Positions 43,477 to 46,530 of a DNA stretch of 46,530 nt are shown piece by piece; position 1 is the first letter of the stretch, and every line of letters starts with the position of its first letter. Source of the DNA: CAZADS01 sp964483985 (GTDB lineage Bacteria > Pseudomonadota > Alphaproteobacteria > Thalassobaculales > Thalassobaculaceae); the NCBI GenBank assembly GCA_964483985.1, contig CAZADS010000031.1:1-46530 (forward strand), given 5' to 3'. Both the position numbers and the translations under genes were made by a program. Under the pieces are notes generated by a model. The model was not told the origin of the DNA, made no database searches, and saw nothing but the letters and a program-made list of their open reading frames with translations.

Positions 43477-44376
43477 CTAAATAAGGTGCTTTAGAAGCCA
43501 TTTTACGGTTTCTTCTGGCCGTTCCTCGTTAACATAATGCCCAGCATTTATGGGACCCCCATTTATATGGCCGGAGGCATAATTTTTCCATATAGTTAAA
43601 ACATTTCCATAAACTTTTTCTGTGTGACTGTCTTTTCCCCATAAAACTAACAACGGGCATTCAATCATTTTGTTGTTTTTGAAGTCTTCCGAATCCATTT
43701 TGTAGTCCGATGTGGCGCAAGCTCGGTAATCTTCACACGACCCTTTTATAGTTTTCCAATTAAAGCATCTTACATATTCCGAAAGAGCCCTCGGAGCAAA
43801 GGGATTTAATCCTTTTCCGGGCTTCGAAAGTTTTTTTTCTATGAAATATTCTGGAGAAACACTTGCCATCATCCGCTCTGGTAAATCGTATGGCTGGATC
43901 ATAAACAACCAATGCCACGAGGAATTCGCCCAAGCCGCAGAGGCATTTTGCCAAATGTAGTGGCTAGGTACGATATCAATTACGGCTATTTTATGGATTT
44001 TTTCGGGGTGATCTAGTGCCATTCGGTGCGCAGTGCGAGCACCTCGATTATGGCCACAGACAAAGAAGTCTTTAAACCCAAGTTGCAACATTATATCGAT
44101 AAGATCGTATGACATGGCTCGAAATGAATAATTAATGCTTTCCACTCCGCCGTCCTCAGGTCCAATGGAGTCACCATAACCTCTTAAATCCGGGCAAACT
44201 AAATGGAATCTATTTTTAAGTTTTGGCACAACTTTGTGCCATGAAACGTGAGTCAGCGGATTCCCATGAATTAACAATAACGGAGGCCCCTTTCCTCCGT
44301 GACGTAAACGAATTTTCGCTGATCCGAAGCCGTGGTTGGCAGTCATTATATCAAGGGTTTCAAATCCCTCGAACAT
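43477..44376 (-). CDS. Fluoroacetate-dehalogenase-like alpha/beta hydrolase with Asn at the nucleophile position
   Basis: An alpha/beta hydrolase of 299 residues very close in outline to fluoroacetate dehalogenase of Rhodopseudomonas palustris (RPA1163). By the numbering I recall for that enzyme, Arg111, Arg114, Asp134, His155, Trp156 and His280 fall at the same positions, and the halide-site Tyr219 corresponds to Tyr217 in CEDYRA. The nucleophile elbow reads GHNRGAR, so position 110 is Asn (codon AAT) where the enzyme needs Asp. The oxyanion-loop HGNP is at 37-40. As written, it should not form the ester intermediate unless Asn deamidates. It may be inactive, a binding protein, or a deamidation-activated enzyme. 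No signal peptide. The start MFEGFE matches relatives. Confidence 0.85.
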   Translation of the reverse strand: MFEGFETLDIMTANHGFGSAKIRLRHGGKGPPLLLIHGNPLTHVSWHKVVPKLKNRFHLVCPDLRGYGDSIGPEDGGVESINYSFRAMSYDLIDIMLQLGFKDFFVCGHNRGARTAHRMALDHPEKIHKIAVIDIVPSHYIWQNASAAWANSSWHWLFMIQPYDLPERMMASVSPEYFIEKKLSKPGKGLNPFAPRALSEYVRCFNWKTIKGSCEDYRACATSDYKMDSEDFKNNKMIECPLLVLWGKDSHTEKVYGNVLTIWKNYASGHINGGPINAGHYVNEERPEETVKWLLKHLI

Positions 44377-44509
44377 GCTTTTCCCCTAGAATCAAGTAGT
44401 TCGAAGTAACATTAAACTTAATTTATAGACGAAATATGCTTCTCTGTTGAGCCATTTTTCCAACAATTTAGTTGCCTGGGAACATTGTTAGCCGCTTCAG
44501 CAATTTTAA

Positions 44510-44848
44510 TTAAACACTTGGTGGGGCAGCTAATTCTCTGGAATCCTTTCGCCGTTTTCGGTAAATAAGATAAAGATTACGAGTATAAATGAAGATCCCA
44601 GTGGCTTGCCCAACCATAATCACTGGGTCTTTTTTAGAGCAAGCGTAGATAAAAAGTGTTATGCCACCTAAAAGACTAAAATACCAGAAGGCTAGGGGAA
44701 TCACGCTCTCCTGTTTTTTCTCACTCGCAACCCATTGAATTAGAAACCGCGCGCTAAACAATCCTTGACCTAAAAAACCTACGATAAGCAGCACAGCTTC
44801 GATTGCCTCGATACCATTCGGAAAGAACCAGGCGAGTATCTGCTCCAT
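44510..44848 (-). CDS. LAB_N (lipid A disaccharide synthase N-terminal domain-like) membrane protein
   Basis: A small inner-membrane protein of 112 residues with three hydrophobic helices at about 14-32, 49-66 and 72-92. The conserved block GQGLFSARFLIQWVASEK and the following PLAFWYFSLLGG are hallmarks of the LAB_N domain, found alone or at the N-terminus of some LpxB proteins. Stand-alone LAB_N proteins occur beside GT2 glycosyltransferases in envelope-lipid clusters. The ATG overlaps the stop of the GT2 gene (ATGA at 44848-44845 region). The molecular role is not established; a flippase- or anchor-like part in lipid-linked sugar handling is inferred. Confidence 0.82.
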   Translation of the reverse strand: MEQILAWFFPNGIEAIEAVLLIVGFLGQGLFSARFLIQWVASEKKQESVIPLAFWYFSLLGGITLFIYACSKKDPVIMVGQATGIFIYTRNLYLIYRKRRKDSRELAAPPSV

Positions 44849-45621
44849 CAGTCTTTCTCCTCACTTTTTAGGTTGCGTGGCGCGCGTTTTATAAGCCACA
44901 TTACGCCTAGCAGGTCTGGGATACTCGCTAATAAACGGCCCAAGTTGGCATATTTAGAATACCCTTTAGTTCGATGTCTGTGATTGACGGGAACTACTGT
45001 CACATTGCAATTTTCTCTTCTTGCGAGAGCGGGCAAGTATCTGTGCATATTATTGAAATATGGTAGTGTGAGAAAAAACTGACGCTCATATATTTTTAGC
45101 GAACAACCGGTATCTGGATTGTCATCTCTCAGCAGCAGTCTTCTAATAGCGTTGGCTAACCGGGATGCGCTACGTTTAGCCCACGAATCTTTGCGAGTTA
45201 CTCGGTGTCCTGTGACCATTAGCTGACTAGGGCCCGTATAAGCTCTATAGACCGCCAGTAGTTTTGGGATATCGGACGGGTCATTTTGTCCGTCACCATC
45301 CAATGTGGCAATTAACTGGCCCGTTGCTGCCATGATGCCCGAACGTAGTGCAGCGCTTTGTCCGGCTCTCTGGATATGATTAACTACTCTCAATTGCGGT
45401 ATCGTTTTTCTAAACTCCATTAGAATGGAGAGACTAGCGTCAAGGCTTCCATCATTAACATAAATAATTTCATAATCACAAATGTTGTAGAGTGAAGCGG
45501 TGATTTCTTCCAACAAAGGTTTAATATTGTCCTGTTCATCAAAAATTGGAATTACTACAGACAACAGGGTATCAGCGTTTGGTCTATTTGAGCGCGTATT
45601 TGAATTTGAAACCTTAGACAA
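44848..45621 (-). CDS. Glycosyltransferase family 2 (dolichol-phosphate mannosyltransferase / ArnC-like)
   Basis: A GT-A fold glycosyltransferase of 257 residues that probably moves a sugar from a nucleotide to a polyprenyl phosphate at the inner membrane. The start SVVIPIFDEQDNIKPLLEEI-like block lies at 22-41; the acidic sites IYVNDGSLDAS and ATLDGDGQNDPSDI (DxD-type) follow, and the acceptor-side DTGCSLKIY with HRYLPALARR is typical. There is no clear C-terminal membrane pair, unlike GtrB, so LAB_N next door might supply the anchor. The start is TTG with AAGGA seven bases upstream. It lies 54 bases after the PAP2 gene. Confidence 0.88.
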   Translation of the reverse strand: MSKVSNSNTRSNRPNADTLLSVVIPIFDEQDNIKPLLEEITASLYNICDYEIIYVNDGSLDASLSILMEFRKTIPQLRVVNHIQRAGQSAALRSGIMAATGQLIATLDGDGQNDPSDIPKLLAVYRAYTGPSQLMVTGHRVTRKDSWAKRSASRLANAIRRLLLRDDNPDTGCSLKIYERQFFLTLPYFNNMHRYLPALARRENCNVTVVPVNHRHRTKGYSKYANLGRLLASIPDLLGVMWLIKRAPRNLKSEEKD

Positions 45622-45675
45622 CTACAATTCCTTATATTTGTTTAATGTCTTTTTAATGTTCAACGTCGCAGAGGT

Positions 45676-46383
45676 TCAACTAACTTGTAATTTTCTATCG
45701 CGATAATAGCGTTTCAACATGATGGCAACACATATACCGAGATATGCGCCAAATAATACATCACTAGGGTAGTGTTTGAGTAGGATGATGCGACTTAAAG
45801 AAACCAGAATCGCTAATGTTATGCATATACCGATGAAACGCGGATAAGCCAAAGAGATTGCTATGCAGATTGAAAAGATCGTTTGAGAATGGCCAGAGGG
45901 AAAAGAATTTTGTGCAATATGAAAATTTATCGGGTCCAATCCATAAAGACCATCGGAGAATAAATAGCGAGGACGATAGCGCCCTATTAATATTTTTAAG
46001 AAATGATGTAAAATGCCAGATACAATACAGGATAAAATTACAAACCATAAATTCCACGCGTGGTGAGTTAGCTGAGTGCGTAAATGTGAAAATTTTTCTA
46101 GTCTGGATACTAGTGTGCAGCCGAAAATTCCAATTACTAAAGCTACAAACCAAAATGCTGCGTCTCCAAATTGCGTAATTATTTTGAAATAAGGGAGAAT
46201 AAAATGGTCAGGCTGATTGGCTATCCATATTATAATTGGTCGATCAAGAAAAAATACTAAAAATAAACAAATCACCACTATACTTAAAAGGACATGTCCG
46301 AGCGGTGGACGTCCTAATTGAAGCAATACCCCGTTAATAGCGGAAAATAAAAATCGGCTTTCTTTTCTTTCGTTGTTTTTCAA
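45676..46383 (-). CDS. PAP2-family membrane phosphatase
   Basis: A type 2 phosphatidic-acid-phosphatase-like enzyme of 235 residues with about six membrane helices. The three catalytic motifs are KILIGRYRPRY (KxxxxxxRP), PSGHSQ with the general acid/base His, and SRIILLKHYPSDVLFG (SRxxxxxHxxxD). Substrates may be undecaprenyl pyrophosphate, lipid A phosphate or another lipid phosphate. The TTG start overlaps the stop of the gene before it (TTGA at 46383-46380), which supports this unusual start, since no Shine-Dalgarno is seen. With GT2 and LAB_N it makes a lipid-modification cluster. Confidence 0.87.
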   Translation of the reverse strand: MKNNERKESRFLFSAINGVLLQLGRPPLGHVLLSIVVICLFLVFFLDRPIIIWIANQPDHFILPYFKIITQFGDAAFWFVALVIGIFGCTLVSRLEKFSHLRTQLTHHAWNLWFVILSCIVSGILHHFLKILIGRYRPRYLFSDGLYGLDPINFHIAQNSFPSGHSQTIFSICIAISLAYPRFIGICITLAILVSLSRIILLKHYPSDVLFGAYLGICVAIMLKRYYRDRKLQVS

Positions 46384-46530
46384 GGCGTAGATGCTCGCGT
46401 AATTATATCAATTTTTACGGCTCGCCCGTTGGAGTAGTTAATGCCCTCAACGGTTTGGTGTAGGTGACTTTTAATCCCTTGTTCCGATATTCTCTTGTGG
46501 AATTTATCCCAATGTCGTCGAGTGATCGCA
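46380..46530 (-). CDS. C-terminal end of an unidentified gene, possibly a GT39-type glycosyltransferase (partial)
   Basis: The reading frame is open from the window edge for 49 codons and ends at TGA, whose bases overlap the TTG start of the PAP2 gene. The tail reads KFHKRISEQGIKSHL, then EGINYSNGRAVKIDI and ITRASTP. A phrase like EGxNYSxGR followed by a short beta strand resembles the ends of some GT39/ArnT-type membrane glycosyltransferases, which would fit the GT2-LAB_N-PAP2 setting. That likeness is from memory and weak. The overlap is good evidence that the frame is real. Confidence 0.5.
   Translation of the reverse strand, partial: AITRRHWDKFHKRISEQGIKSHLHQTVEGINYSNGRAVKIDIITRASTP

Overview
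The window looks like a piece of chromosome from an AT-rich alphaproteobacterium, probably a free-living and perhaps marine one. The lineage call is an inference from gene content and order. A TIGR02300 acidic zinc-ribbon protein and tRNA-Ala(GGC) lie divergently from aroA-cmk-rpsA-ihfB-lapA-trpF-trpB-trpA-accD-folC. Facing that block are tsaE-amgK-murU-addB-addA-trxA. This layout, AddAB instead of RecBCD and the AmgK/MurU recycling pair are alphaproteobacterial traits. No prophage, insertion sequence, CRISPR array or clearly broken gene was seen. Non-ATG starts are common (TTG or GTG for the asparaginase, hyuB, tsaE, amgK, trpA, GT2, PAP2 and the TIGR02300 protein). Many neighbours overlap by four bases (ATGA, GTGA or TTGA), which suggests translational coupling.

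Layout. 1-1461 (minus): the first codons of an rsmD-like gene, rluB and a SpoU-type RNA methyltransferase. 1570-3594: a rhizobial-type asparaginase, a 63-residue zinc-ribbon protein and a DUF6481 protein. 4005-7794 (plus): a serine beta-lactamase-like hydrolase, a membrane-anchored TolB-like/TPR protein and a TauD-type dioxygenase, possibly one operon. 7958-11219: aspS facing gdhA. 11362-18506: an accessory catabolic island with a gamma-glutamyltransferase-like gene divergent from a small coupled ORF, an amidase-signature hydrolase and a hydantoinase/oxoprolinase pair. 18685-27965: tsaE, cell-wall recycling kinase and uridylyltransferase, addB, addA, trxA. 28018-38724 (minus): the folC-to-aroA housekeeping block, with a PaiB-like gene inserted between ihfB and lapA. 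38956-40140 (plus): TIGR02300 protein, tRNA-Ala, tadA. 40184-46530: a RACo-like [2Fe-2S]/ASKHA activator, an SDR oxidoreductase, a fluoroacetate-dehalogenase-like hydrolase, and a LAB_N / GT2 / PAP2 envelope-lipid cluster that runs off the right edge.

How the genes work together. The housekeeping parts cover tRNA and rRNA modification, Asp-tRNA formation, tryptophan and chorismate synthesis, fatty-acid and folate synthesis, double-strand break repair and peptidoglycan recycling. The accessory parts centre on nitrogen and amide metabolism: asparaginase, GDH, the GGT-like enzyme, amidase and HyuAB. I did not recognise a complete new defence or mobile system. The best leads are the GGT-like/small ORF/amidase/HyuAB island with three dyad-symmetric sites in its divergent control region; the dehalogenase homologue whose nucleophile Asp is Asn while the other known active-site residues are kept; and the corrinoid-activator homologue with no corrinoid or methyltransferase partner nearby but with a strong palindromic operator candidate upstream.
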